DNA of 64,000 nucleotides from Halorientalis sp. IM1011 (GTDB taxonomy: Archaea > Halobacteriota > Halobacteria > Halobacteriales > Haloarculaceae): assembly GCF_001989615.1 (NCBI RefSeq), contig NZ_CP019068.1:124001-188000 (forward strand), written 5' to 3'. This document shows positions 52,138 to 61,462 of this stretch, piece after piece. The notes beneath the pieces were generated by a model that searched no databases, was not told the origin of the DNA, and worked only from the letters and a program-made list of their open reading frames with translations. The translations under genes and the position numbers were made by a program. The number at the start of each line of letters is the position of its first letter. The stretch's first letter is position 1.

Positions 52138-52407
52138 CTCGAATCAGCGCGACCACTGTGTGTGGCCCCGCACCCCTCGGGGGCCACAAAACAACACATT
52201 GGCGCCGGGGCAGTGGTCTCCCATGACAGACCAAGTCGACCGAACTGAAGGGGTGTATCTGGCGCCAGTTTTATCCATACGGTGGGTGATGAGCTTCCTG
52301 TCACGGTTTCTCGCAGCCGCGGGTGTCTCCAACCCTCGGCAGTCACCGTGGTGTGTCTGTTCGACGTACTCCCGCGACGCTGCAGGAGTGCGTGACTTCA
52401 GACACCC

Positions 52408-52752
52408 ATGTCAACCAACGATCTACCACCGATGGAACCGCTGGCTCCGATCGTCGACCGAATGCGTCTCCACGCTCAGAGACGAATTGATGGATCAGTG
52501 ACTGGCGAGGTGACGCTCTTCGACGACGGCACCTTCCGCGCACGGATTCGACACACTATCGACGAGGATGAGCACAAATTGATTCGGTACGAACGGACGA
52601 CCGGTGAGATAGTCTACCTACACGTTCGCGACGCCCGCTGGGAGACGACGACGTTCACCGATGGTGAAACCCTTCACGAGCCAGCCTACGATGTCGTCGA
52701 CAGTGAAGTCTGTGAGGTAGTTTCGCCTCCATACCCCCGAGGGCTGGCCTAA
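52408..52752 (+). CDS. Hypothetical acidic protein
   Basis: 114 residues, beta-rich in the middle (GEVTLFDDGTFRARIRHTID, GEIVYLHVRDARWETTTF). Not recognised. The gaps on both sides (52138-52407 and 52753-52873) contain short CCCCTCGGGGCC-type hairpins at about 52192 and 52808. Confidence 0.55.
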   Translation: MSTNDLPPMEPLAPIVDRMRLHAQRRIDGSVTGEVTLFDDGTFRARIRHTIDEDEHKLIRYERTTGEIVYLHVRDARWETTTFTDGETLHEPAYDVVDSEVCEVVSPPYPRGLA

Positions 52753-52873
52753 GTCTAGGGGCGAAATGAGGCCCCAGCTGGCCTCACAGCGGCTGATCTC
52801 TCCGGACCCCTCGGGGCCACTAACAAACCGACGCGGTGGGTTCAAGCAGACTCCGGGTCAACTGGTACTTAGG

Positions 52874-53737
52874 ATGGTCTCCGAGGCCGAGATCGAGCGT
52901 CTCCGGCTGGAAGCCGACACGATCATGACCCGCTATCAGACGGTCGAGGAGGCACTCAACCAGGCGCGCAACGAATCCGGCGATCACTGGGAAGAGGGAG
53001 AACTCACGGTCACACTGGAGACCCCACAGGGAGAGGACATCGAGGTGGTACTGGACCTCGATCAAGATCCGGCAGCTAACGCACAGCAGCGCTACGAACG
53101 GGCGAAGGATCTCGAAGCCGAACTCGAACAGCAACAGGCCGTCGTTGGCCAGCTCGCACCACTGCCGGCCGACCCGGTGGCCTATCGGATTCTGTACCAC
53201 CTCGACACGGTCGAGGGGAACTATCCGCGATCGATGGCCGGCCATCTCGATGCCGAACGGAAACAGGTCGAAGCGCTGTGCGAGGAGATGGAGACGGCCG
53301 GCCTTCTGGAGCGCGTCGAGTCGGGAACGGTCAAGCAACGCCGCGTGAAGGCCAAGCAAGCCGACGAGGTCCGTCAGCACCACACCTACTACCGCCTCTC
53401 GCGGGAGGGCGATCACCTCCTGCGCTTTCTGGCAGAGCGGGACGGGAAGAAGAACGTCCTCCGGCACCTGCCGGATGGACAGACGATCGCGAAGCGGTTG
53501 GCTCGCGGTGGTCCGGATTATCCACGGATGACCGCCGACGAACTGGAGATGGACTTCGAGTACATCCGGCATCTCTACCGTGCGCTTCGGCGCGTGGGGC
53601 TGGTGACCACCTACCAGGGGAGTACGATCAAAGCCAGCGAGCGCAAGCTGAAACCCAAAGACGAGACCCACCGCAAGCACACCTACTACGTGACGACAGC
53701 TGTGGCTGACGAATTGCTGCGTGAGTTAGACGAGTAG
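52874..53737 (+). CDS. DUF2250-like DNA-binding protein, duplicated wHTH domain
   Basis: 287 residues from ATG 52874. A coiled coil (~1-95) precedes two related winged-helix domains: VAYRILYHLDTVEGNYPRSMAGHLDAERKQVEAL...KQRRVKAKQADEVRQHHTYYRLSREGDHLL, and VGLVTTYQGSTIKASERKLKPKDETHRKHTYYVT. It probably binds DNA as a dimer. Role unknown. Confidence 0.7.
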   Translation: MVSEAEIERLRLEADTIMTRYQTVEEALNQARNESGDHWEEGELTVTLETPQGEDIEVVLDLDQDPAANAQQRYERAKDLEAELEQQQAVVGQLAPLPADPVAYRILYHLDTVEGNYPRSMAGHLDAERKQVEALCEEMETAGLLERVESGTVKQRRVKAKQADEVRQHHTYYRLSREGDHLLRFLAERDGKKNVLRHLPDGQTIAKRLARGGPDYPRMTADELEMDFEYIRHLYRALRRVGLVTTYQGSTIKASERKLKPKDETHRKHTYYVTTAVADELLRELDE

Positions 53738-53959
53738 GGGAAGTCGTGCTACGACGGGTTCTTACTTTCCAATCCGATGTGGTCCTCTGAACTTGGATGA
53801 GGGCCATGATGAGGTTGAGTGGTTAGAGCGGGCAGACGTCAGAACCGAATCCAGACGCCAAAGTGAAAATAGAGCGCTTTTGCGGGCGTATCGCATCTCA
53901 TAGGGATATTAGATGGCGAAAAGTTATTGTGCCAGACCCTCAACGTTCTAGCCCAGACT

Positions 53960-54412
53960 ATGTCGCTCTGGCGAGCAAAGCGGAAATACGAGGCCAATCA
54001 GGGCCTCAACGAAACCGCCGACGACGCTTTGCTAGCCATCGCTATACTCCAAAACGAGAGCGGCGACTTCGGAGTATACACACCACAGGAAGTGAGGGAG
54101 AATCTTGAGGATGGCTGCGAGATTCTACAGGGAGTCCGTGGTGCTCTTGAGAGCCCAAATGAGGCTTCGAGTTATTACCTTGCGCTAGCGGATCACCTCC
54201 GAACCACGGGTCGTAAGCAGACGGCCAAACAGTTCAGCCGGGATCTGGAAACCGCCACTACCGCCTTGGTAGAGTCTTCCGAGAGTCTCCAATGGAATTC
54301 TGAGTTGAACAAGGCCAAGCAACTCCTTCAGCGGGTCGAGGAGTTCACGTCGGAAACTTCTAAACGGAATGTAGACAATCTGAGAGGGAATCTTGCGGGA
54401 GGAACTCGCTAA
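53960..54412 (+). CDS. Helical protein preceding the metalloprotease-like gene
   Basis: 150 residues from ATG 53960 (MSLWRAKRKYEANQGLNETADD). All-helical and acidic: LLAIAILQNESGDFG, YYLALADHLRTTGRKQTAKQFSRDLE, then a coiled coil. Its end overlaps the next gene's start by 20 bp. Codon use is less GC-biased than the transfer operon's. Not recognised; possibly a regulator or substrate of the protease partner. Confidence 0.65.
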   Translation: MSLWRAKRKYEANQGLNETADDALLAIAILQNESGDFGVYTPQEVRENLEDGCEILQGVRGALESPNEASSYYLALADHLRTTGRKQTAKQFSRDLETATTALVESSESLQWNSELNKAKQLLQRVEEFTSETSKRNVDNLRGNLAGGTR

Positions 54413-55454
54413 CCGACGCCTGACGAGGCTTGAGAGTCAGTTATCACAACTCCGTAGTGACCTCTTAGAGTTGGATGCAGGCCTTTCCGACAAAGAAAGC
54501 AAGACGTTCCTTGAACCAGTCGAGAAGACGCTCGAAAGAGCGAAGACACGCCAAGAGGCACTTGCACAGGCATCAGAAGACTCAGTGTCAGACTTCTATG
54601 ATCGATACGTCTCCGCACTCGACGACCTTGATGTTCGCCTGGATAACCTCCACGAAATAACGGGGTACATCGAACTCCATGCCCGTCAACGCGCAGAGGA
54701 TACAGAGATGATCGACGACATTAGCGAAGTGTGTTCAGAAGTCAGCAGCCCTCTGAACATCTCTATTACCGTTCTTCCGACGATCTGGGAGTCATACGCG
54801 ATATTCCCCCTCCAAGAGAAGGGTGGCGAAATTTACAGTCTCTTAGCTCCTCGCCATGCGAACCCGAGACAGTACCAACCTCTGTTAGCACACGAGTTAG
54901 GTCACGCACTCTTCGACCAAGTCGGGAAGGATCGTGCATATCACGACCGGATGTGGGAGATCGACGACGATTGGGGAGGGGAGAGAGGGGCTTTCGCCGA
55001 ATACTGGGATGAGTGGTACACAGAATTTCTCTGTGATGCCTGTGGTGTGCTCACTTTCGGCCCAGCTTATGTGTATGCGATCTCAGATTACCTACATAAC
55101 CAGCGTCCGTACAACCTATTCATCGAACACCCCCCGAATGCCCTTCGCCTCAGGTTCATAAGCCAATTGACGAGGGACGTCTTCCCAGACGCCGCCCTGG
55201 AGATGGTTCAACCGGTTTTGAGCTCAATAGATGGCCACCTGAACAACCAATCACAAAACAAACCAGAGAACTACGATAGTTATGTCGCAGAGGAGTTGTT
55301 GGCTTTGGTCAGCGATGCTGCTCAGCGGGAGGTAGACAACGAACTCCAGAGGATAACGGAGCAAGTTAACTCTGATACGTCTCTTGAAGAGGTCGACACA
55401 GGGATTAGATATCGAGTGAAAGTGAACCGGAAGTGGGCTCAGAACGGTGGATAG
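54393..55454 (+). CDS. HExxH zinc-metalloprotease-like protein
   Basis: 353 residues from TTG 54393. Residues 1-110 form a long coiled coil (LTRLESQLSQLRSDLLELD...). The catalytic region has LLAHELGHALFDQVG (HExxH, ~170) and a downstream acidic helix WYTEFLCDACG (~212) with a possible third ligand (Glu). Zinc peptidases of this gluzincin-like kind cut protein. No signal peptide, so cytoplasmic. The 3' end overlaps the Argonaute 3' end by 16 bp, convergent. Confidence 0.72.
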   Translation: MREELANRRLTRLESQLSQLRSDLLELDAGLSDKESKTFLEPVEKTLERAKTRQEALAQASEDSVSDFYDRYVSALDDLDVRLDNLHEITGYIELHARQRAEDTEMIDDISEVCSEVSSPLNISITVLPTIWESYAIFPLQEKGGEIYSLLAPRHANPRQYQPLLAHELGHALFDQVGKDRAYHDRMWEIDDDWGGERGAFAEYWDEWYTEFLCDACGVLTFGPAYVYAISDYLHNQRPYNLFIEHPPNALRLRFISQLTRDVFPDAALEMVQPVLSSIDGHLNNQSQNKPENYDSYVAEELLALVSDAAQREVDNELQRITEQVNSDTSLEEVDTGIRYRVKVNRKWAQNGG

Positions 55455-57625
55455 CGAACGCGACTACACTTTTCAAAGATTTCGTTGAGGTCCTTCGGAA
55501 TCTTGGTCGTTACTGGCGGTTTCATTTTCATCATCGGTGAACCCCAGTTCAAGAAAGACAGCTTGAATACGTCTTCACCGATAGCTGTGATGTCCTGATC
55601 ATGGGACGTGGCTCGTCTCTTACAAAGGATTGGTTTGGGCGTCCCTTGGTGGATCTGAGGCTCACCGAACGTGGTCACTAATACGTGTTCATCATCCAAT
55701 TTTGCGTATGCACCTGTGTCCGGTGCACGACTTCCTCGTTCCGAGAACAACCGATAAGCGTGATTTTCGATGATTTCAACCGCTGACCACGAAACATCCG
55801 TGTGAACGTATTCTTGATTCTGAAGCGCAGGAAGTTCTGATGATAGCGTTTCAAGTTCCGCATCTCCGAAATCACCGTTCCGATGGATGTCGAATGACTC
55901 GATTGGGCGGTCAAATGCTGAGCTGGCCGCCTTTAGACTTTGTTGGATAATTCGCTTGGCTGGGTATCCCTCGGACACAGTACTGGTACCCTGGCCAAGT
56001 GGTTCTTCTGTCTGATAGAGAAACCTGCCGTCCCTTCCGTCGATAGTAACAGCAGTTGCCGTCGTGGATCGATCTCCAGCGACGCTGAGTCCTAAATAGA
56101 CATCTGAATTGAGTTCGTTTGCGAGACCGAATGGGTACGTACCCAATTTCACAGCGAGTCCACAAGCAGTGTTGAAGATGACGTCGTCCGATGCACCCTG
56201 ACCTTCCGAGTACGTCGATGTAGTCACGTACTGGGTTGGAGCGCCTCCGAATGCATCGATGATTTCGTAATATTCGTCACCTTCGCCCTCAATGAGTCCG
56301 AGAACACCGTCGATGGAGTCTCCGAACTCAGCCACCCATTCGTCAAACTCTACTTGATCAGTGTAGCAAACACGGTGAGGGTCGGATCGGATTTGGACCC
56401 CACCGATCTCTAAGAGCTTCTCCCGAACATCTTGATAAAGGTTTTCGGCCCGCGTCCTTTCTCCCCCAGGATATGCGAGTACGATTTCGGAAATCTTGCT
56501 CTGAGACTCCCAGAACCCGTACTCTTCAAGGTAGTCACGGGTGATCCAGCGCCAATTTCCCGGATGGACCTCTTGACTCGGATCCACAGTGTTAGGTGTG
56601 CCAGTCGAAAGGACCTCATCGTTCCCAAACGCTAAGTCCGGATAATTAAAGTCACCCTGCTCGGTTGGTCTCACTCCGTCGTCGCTGACGAACACTTTCT
56701 CGTCCTCGACCTGAACGTAGTGAATTCGACCAGTGAAATTCTGAATGGCTTTTTGCCGTTCTTTTGCGGACAGGGCGGCCTCACTGGTTAAGTGGCGGTT
56801 CAGTTCTTCTGGAGATGCGTTCAACAACGAAGGTGCGGTATCGTACGGATCGCTGTTTCCAAATCGGATTTGGACTAATGGTTCGTCGGGATCTATCTTG
56901 TCTGCCCATTCGCTCCCGTATTCCCGCTGTGCGAATTCACGGACGGAGAGCATCTCATCTCCAAAATCGATAGTTTTGTCCGAGACTTTCCTCTCCGTCG
57001 AAATTCCGTGAAGCGTACATTTGGTAGGTTCTGGACGGTCCAACCTGAAGTTCTCTCCACCGTACTTCTCAATGGCTTCCTCGATCCCCTGGTGGTTGAT
57101 TCGGTCTGCGAGCGACTCACTACTGATGAACTTCGTAACCGATCTCACCACTAACTGTGGACTGTCATGGAATTCAACTCTATACGAAAATCCCGTGTAT
57201 ACGTCGTACTCATCGATTTGACCGCGAGGGGAAGGATAGAATAGTGCGTCTGCGTCCTCGTGATACCAGAAGTCCTGATAGTTCGTCATGTACCACCGAA
57301 CAGAATCCGAGATGGCTCGTTGAAGGACCATTCGGTCCCAGAAAGACGATGATTCCAAGGTGTGGGTCGTAGTAAACTTGGCGCTCGTACCACTACTCGG
57401 AGATTCGATGGTTTTCCGTTCGCTTGCGCCTATGACGGCAATGCACCAATCTCCATCCTCGGCCTGTCTCCACTTTTGTGCTTTCCCGTCGAGTTGCTGT
57501 TCGAAGCTCCTCTCTAGCCCTCCGAGAACTCGGTAAGGATCGTTCGATGGCTGTGGGTCTACTTTGTAAAGATCCGCATCGATATCCGGAATCTCTAACT
57601 CATACGCGTTGAGAGAGTACGCCAT
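55439..57625 (-). CDS. Prokaryotic Argonaute, catalytically inactive PIWI
   Basis: 728 residues from ATG 57625 (a GTG lies at 57640); TATTTATC at ~57651-57662 is a TATA candidate for a leaderless mRNA. Domains: N-terminal and PAZ-like (YTGFSYRVEFHDSPQLVVRS, ~150-190), MID (~400-470), PIWI (~490-728) with DVIFNTACGLAVKLG, IHRNG and HQGTPKPILCKRR. The first catalytic Asp of the tetrad is Ser (LGLSVAG, ~514) and the third is Asn (IHRNG for HRDG, ~583), so target cleavage is not expected. Such long Agos bind guide and target and pass the signal to a partner. Confidence 0.85.
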   Translation of the reverse strand: MAYSLNAYELEIPDIDADLYKVDPQPSNDPYRVLGGLERSFEQQLDGKAQKWRQAEDGDWCIAVIGASERKTIESPSSGTSAKFTTTHTLESSSFWDRMVLQRAISDSVRWYMTNYQDFWYHEDADALFYPSPRGQIDEYDVYTGFSYRVEFHDSPQLVVRSVTKFISSESLADRINHQGIEEAIEKYGGENFRLDRPEPTKCTLHGISTERKVSDKTIDFGDEMLSVREFAQREYGSEWADKIDPDEPLVQIRFGNSDPYDTAPSLLNASPEELNRHLTSEAALSAKERQKAIQNFTGRIHYVQVEDEKVFVSDDGVRPTEQGDFNYPDLAFGNDEVLSTGTPNTVDPSQEVHPGNWRWITRDYLEEYGFWESQSKISEIVLAYPGGERTRAENLYQDVREKLLEIGGVQIRSDPHRVCYTDQVEFDEWVAEFGDSIDGVLGLIEGEGDEYYEIIDAFGGAPTQYVTTSTYSEGQGASDDVIFNTACGLAVKLGTYPFGLANELNSDVYLGLSVAGDRSTTATAVTIDGRDGRFLYQTEEPLGQGTSTVSEGYPAKRIIQQSLKAASSAFDRPIESFDIHRNGDFGDAELETLSSELPALQNQEYVHTDVSWSAVEIIENHAYRLFSERGSRAPDTGAYAKLDDEHVLVTTFGEPQIHQGTPKPILCKRRATSHDQDITAIGEDVFKLSFLNWGSPMMKMKPPVTTKIPKDLNEIFEKCSRVRYPPF

Positions 57626-57729
57626 CTGATGGCTAGACACTACAGTGAAACTGATAAATACTTATTCCTCACATCAGAACTGATGTGACCGTAGCAGTGT
57701 GGTTTTGGTCCGTTATCTCAAAGTTGGGC

Positions 57730-57782
57730 GTTGTACCACGCGAGTGTCTCCCCAAACTGAAGCCCCTCGGTAGGAATCGAGA
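57730..57782. repeat. 53-bp direct repeat, copy 1 (orphan DUF6884 gene end)
   Basis: Encodes IPTEGLQFGETLAWYN on the minus strand, the C-terminus of DUF6884, with the stop at 57718-57720. It matches 60439-60491 with 2 mismatches in 53 bp. No DUF6884 coding sequence precedes it, so it is an orphan gene end, like the SDR end at 6321-6411. Confidence 0.9.
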
Positions 57783-57869
57783 GTGTCGAACCGAGAAACG
57801 GATGTGACAGACCAGCTACGCACCAACTCTTACGGGCAATTGAATAGTCGCAACAGTCGTACACGGAGT

Positions 57870-58214
57870 ATGGCGCGTTTGATCGGCGATTATGAGGTCT
57901 ACGGGGTCAACGTGGGCCCGGAAACGCGGTGTGCCCACTACAAGAGCGAGCGGGACGTCATCGCGCTTCGACTGGGCTGCTGTGAGGACTTTTTTTCCTG
58001 CCACCGCTGTCACGAATCGGTCACCGATCACGAGTCACAGCCGTGGCCCCGTGAGCGCTTCAGGGAGCCGGCTGTCCTCTGTGGCGTCTGTACAACTGCC
58101 CTGTCCGTCTCTGCGTACCTCGACGCGGAGCATACGTGTCCGGCCTGTGGTGCCGAGTTCAATCCGGGCTGTCGCACGCACTATGACCGCTATTTCGAGG
58201 GTTACATCGAATAG
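57870..58214 (+). CDS. CHY-type zinc-finger protein
   Basis: 114 residues from ATG 57870 (MARLIGDYEVYGVNVGPETR). Ligands follow the CHY pattern: CAHY, GCCEDFFSCHRCHES, LCGVC, CPACGAEFNPGCRTHYDRYFE. CHY fingers bind three zincs; role in archaea unknown. It lies between the orphan DUF6884 end and the second ATPase. Confidence 0.85.
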   Translation: MARLIGDYEVYGVNVGPETRCAHYKSERDVIALRLGCCEDFFSCHRCHESVTDHESQPWPRERFREPAVLCGVCTTALSVSAYLDAEHTCPACGAEFNPGCRTHYDRYFEGYIE

Positions 58215-58288
58215 TAATCTGTAGATGATAAATCCAGACTTCAGGATTCGGGGAGTTTGGACCTTAAGTACTCATTTTGCGCTAAAGA

Positions 58289-58318
58289 AGAAATCTAGGT
58301 TTCTGAAATCACGATTTC
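58289..58318. promoter_or_regulatory. Operator-like palindromes before ATPase copy 2
   Basis: AGAAATC-TA-GGTTTCT (58289-58304) followed by GAAATC-AC-GATTTC (58305-58318), then GAGTTCTATT. In coding orientation the first ATPase has AGAAATC-CA-GATTTCT, then GAAATC and AGTTCTATT. The shared upstream region suggests the promoter moved with the gene. Confidence 0.55.
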
Positions 58319-58360
58319 CAAAATAGGGAGTTCTATTGAGGTGGAGATGCAATCGGGTGT

Positions 58361-59743
58361 ATGGAGCAATTCGTTGATCGGGACGTCGAACTCGATCAGC
58401 TCACGGACTGCTACGAGTCCGGGGCCGCAGACTTCGTTGTCATCTACGGCAGACGTCGCCTCGGTAAGAGCGAGCTCGTCCGCCAGTCCATCGCTGATCG
58501 GGATGACGCCGTCTATTACCAAGCAGTCGAATCCACGGCACAGAACCAACTCGAACAGTTCGTCGACACCGCCACCGCACAATTCCCCTCGTTGCAGAAC
58601 GTCCGCCGCGACTGGGAAGCCCTCATCGAAACACTCGGCGAGGAAGACGCTATCGTGGTCATTGACGAGTTCCCGTTCCTCATCGAGGAGGACGAATCGC
58701 TTCCCTCACGGATCCAGCGAGTGTGGGATATGGAACTCCAGGAGACGGGGATGACGCTCGTGCTCGTCGGCTCCTCGATCAGCGTCATGGAGGACAAAGT
58801 GCTCTCCGGAAGCGCACCCCTGTACGGCCGTCGGACAGCGACGATTGATCTCAAACCGCTCTCTGTCGCTGATGCACGCCAGTTCTTCCCAGAGTACGAC
58901 CCGGAGACAGCTATCACAGCATGGTCGATCTACGGCGGCACTCCGTACTACCTCCAGACCATTGATCCCGACCAGTCGCTCGGAACGAACGTCCAGCGGG
59001 GGATTCTCTCGGAGCAGGGGCTACTGTACTCTGAACCCGAGTTCCTGCTCCGCACTGAACTTCGACAGCCGAACACGTACTTCAGCATTCTCCGTGCGCT
59101 CGCCCACGGGCGTCGCACTCCGAACGAAATCGCCGGCATGGCCGGCGTAGAGTCGGGATCACTCAGCACGTACCTCCAGAAACTCCGTCGACTCCGTCTC
59201 GTCGAGCGCCATATCCCCGTGACGGAATCCCCGACGGCCTCGAAACGCGGTCGGTATCGCATCGCTGCGCCGTTGTTCCGGTTCTGGTTTCGCTTCGTCT
59301 ACGGGAACCAGGACCAGCTTCGGATGCTCGACGATGACGCGTACGACGAACTTGTCGTACCAGAACTGGCGGATTACGTGAGTCCGCTGTTCGAACGCCT
59401 CTGCCAGCAAGCGCTCCCAGACCTCCTCGACCGACAGTTCCGCGATGTTGGGCAGTGGTGGTTCAAGGAACACAAACTCGATGTCCTCGGCCTCACTGGC
59501 GACGGCCTCGTCGCCGGCGAGTGTAAGTTCACATCCCAACCCGTGAGTGAGGGCGTCCTTGCCGACCTTGAACGAACAGCGTCAGAAGTCCGATGGTCAG
59601 AAGGACCGGCAGACGGCGAGACCCTGTACGTCTTGTTCAGCCGCTCCGGGTACACTGACGACCTCAAAAACGCCGCTGACATACGTGACGACGTTCGAAT
59701 CTTTGAGTTGCCCGATTTGATCATGAGAAGTCACCAGGGATGA
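58361..59743 (+). CDS. Archaeal AAA ATPase with DUF234-type C-terminus (copy 2)
   Basis: 460 residues, nearly the same as the protein at 4857-6230 throughout. Walker A YGRRRLGKSELVRQ, Walker B AIVVIDEFPFLIEE, HTH RTPNEIAGMAGVESGSLSTYL, C-terminal DVLGLTGDGLVAGECKFTS. Synonymous differences are many, so the copies are not a recent duplication. It ends convergent with the AbiEi remnant (23-bp overlap). Confidence 0.9.
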   Translation: MEQFVDRDVELDQLTDCYESGAADFVVIYGRRRLGKSELVRQSIADRDDAVYYQAVESTAQNQLEQFVDTATAQFPSLQNVRRDWEALIETLGEEDAIVVIDEFPFLIEEDESLPSRIQRVWDMELQETGMTLVLVGSSISVMEDKVLSGSAPLYGRRTATIDLKPLSVADARQFFPEYDPETAITAWSIYGGTPYYLQTIDPDQSLGTNVQRGILSEQGLLYSEPEFLLRTELRQPNTYFSILRALAHGRRTPNEIAGMAGVESGSLSTYLQKLRRLRLVERHIPVTESPTASKRGRYRIAAPLFRFWFRFVYGNQDQLRMLDDDAYDELVVPELADYVSPLFERLCQQALPDLLDRQFRDVGQWWFKEHKLDVLGLTGDGLVAGECKFTSQPVSEGVLADLERTASEVRWSEGPADGETLYVLFSRSGYTDDLKNAADIRDDVRIFELPDLIMRSHQG

Positions 59744-60438
59744 ACGATTCGGGGTCAACATTGAGGCGGAGTTGGTACTTGCTGTCCCGGGTCCCCGTCG
59801 CTTCTCTCGTCGGGTCGAGCAGCGGGTACCCAGTCGTGAAGTTCTCGACGAGGTCCTGGTACTCCGGAAGATCGGTGTCCAACTGGTCGGCGAGATACAC
59901 GAGTCGTTTCGTTGCGGCACCGTTCCCAACCCGCCGCAGGTACTAGACGACGCGTTCCCACGAACAGCGCGTGTCGACAGCGTTCTGCATTGCCGTCGCA
60001 AGCTCGCTGATACCCCCGCAGAACTCCGGATGGTCGGCACAATCGACTAGCGTCTTTTCGATACTCGACATATTCACCTGGTTCGACCCGACCGCAGTCG
60101 GTTGATACCCGAAGAACTTCTGCTCAGTGACCGTCACCGGTCGATACGTGACCCCGTGGATGTCGTGCTCCTGGGCGCGCTCCGTCGTCACGACATACAC
60201 CGTGCGGGACATCTGCTCGGTCAGCCCGTGGTGATTCAACGCACTCCAGTACCCGATGTACATCGGCTCTACGAGTGCTGACGCGATTATGAACTCGTGT
60301 TCAGTATACACGGCGTTCTCACCGGCAGCGAGCGGCAGAATCAGATATTTCCCGCACGCGATCCGCTCAAGGCACCCTTTCTCCTTGGGCGCATACGCCA
60401 TGTCCTTGGCCGACTTCCGCGGAATGTCAAAGCCGACT
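59721..60438 (-). pseudogene. AbiEi-type antitoxin, 5'-truncated and split by TAG
   Basis: The frame gives KGCLERIACGKYLILPLAAG, EHEFIIASALVEPMYIGYWSALNHHGL and EKTLVDCADHPEFCGGI, the AbiEi core. It stops at TAG (59943-59945), and the same frame goes on with YLRRVGNGAATKRLVYLADQ...YPLLDPTREATG...LRLNV to TGA at 59721, the AbiEi C-terminus. The first ~20 wHTH residues are lost where the DUF6884 tail begins (60438). The AbiEii toxin gene is absent. Confidence 0.8.
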
Positions 60439-60870
60439 GTTGTACCACGCGAGTGTCTCTCCAAACTGAAGCCCCTCGGTTGGAATCGAGATCGCTGCGA
60501 CCGGTGCGTCCTCGAACAGTGGTAGCAATTCCTCGTAGTACGATTTCCCCGCGTGAATGACGAGCGACGTCGAATCAGTCACAAGACCGGCGTCATCGAG
60601 TTCGTCGAACACACGTTCGGCCCACGTTCGTTTGCGTTCGACTGACGCACCGGTGAGGTCTCGTCGTAGGGTTCGATTGGGTCGCCATCGGGATCTACCA
60701 GCCCGTGCTTTGCCGAGAGTATCCACCAGGCATCATGCTCGCGGTCGGCGTACGTCCGCATCTTCTCGAAGTACGGAGAGGTGTAGAGGGTTTTTCGGGA
60801 CGGCTGGCTCGTCTCGTTTCGATTTGACGCAGCTCACGAGCCCGATTTCACGGGTCGGTTCAGAGCCCAT
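60427..60870 (-). pseudogene. DUF6884 protein gene with two frameshifts
   Basis: From ATG 60870: MGSEPTREIGLVSCVKSKRDEPAVP, shift near 60795 (A-run) to LYTSPYFEKMRTYADREHDAWWILSAKHGLVDPDGDPIEPYDE, shift near 60662 to LTGASVERKRTWAERVFDEL...IPTEGLQFGETLAWYN. The three pieces together form a full DUF6884 protein, a family linked to base modification and phage-type DNA. One-base indels each time; the gene is broken or misread. Confidence 0.75.
60439..60491. repeat. 53-bp direct repeat, copy 2 (end of DUF6884 gene)
   Basis: The in-place gene end matching 57730-57782. The pair bounds a 2.7-kb segment with the CHY, ATPase and truncated AbiEi genes. Confidence 0.9.
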
Positions 60871-60925
60871 ACAGGACACCTGACCAGTCACGGGATTTAA
60901 ACACATTTCCAAACAGTAATGAATC

Positions 60926-61363
60926 ATGTTCCGCTGGGTACGCCAACTTCTCGGTGGCGGCACCGCCTCACCCCAATCCACGGCCAGTCATCGCGTGACT
61001 ACTGGCCGTGAGTGGAAATGGGATCGTACGAATGAATACCAATATGACCACTACACCGACGCAGTCGACGACATCAAGCAACTCAAGCGAGACCGGCGCC
61101 ACGACGAAGTCATCGCACTCCTCAACTGGTGTATCGACTACACTGAAGCGGAGGCCGAAGCCGACGGTCCCATTTCCAACGCACCAGCCCCGACTTACTA
61201 TCGTCACCTCGGCATCGTCCTCCGGAAAGAGGGCCGCTACAGCGATGAAGTTGCACTGTTAGAAGACTACATTGATTGGTTCGACCAACACAGCGGCACG
61301 CCAGACGAGGGACTGATTGATCGTCTGGAGAAGGCGCGAGAGCTAGCCGCTGCCGAGGAGTGA
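60926..61363 (+). CDS. TPR-like helical protein
   Basis: 145 residues. After a basic start (MFRWVRQLLGGGTASP) come helix pairs with TPR-like spacing: DAVDDIKQLKRDRRHDEVIALLNWCIDYTEAEAEADG and APTYYRHLGIVLRKEGRYSDEVALLEDYIDWF. Known as a frequent haloarchaeal hypothetical of accessory DNA. Probably a protein-interaction module. Confidence 0.7.
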   Translation: MFRWVRQLLGGGTASPQSTASHRVTTGREWKWDRTNEYQYDHYTDAVDDIKQLKRDRRHDEVIALLNWCIDYTEAEAEADGPISNAPAPTYYRHLGIVLRKEGRYSDEVALLEDYIDWFDQHSGTPDEGLIDRLEKARELAAAEE

Positions 61364-61462
61364 GATGATTAGTAGTAGCGGCCGTAATACTGAAGCTGCG
61401 CTCGTGTGAAATTCTTCATAGACCCTCTAAGATTCGCCGGCCCTTAGTGAACCTAAGAGCGT

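Noticed and set aside
12679-59945. Pyrrolysine or another amber recoding
   Set aside because: Two in-frame TAGs exist, but several intact genes here end at TAG and both split genes show other signs of decay or lack conservation data.
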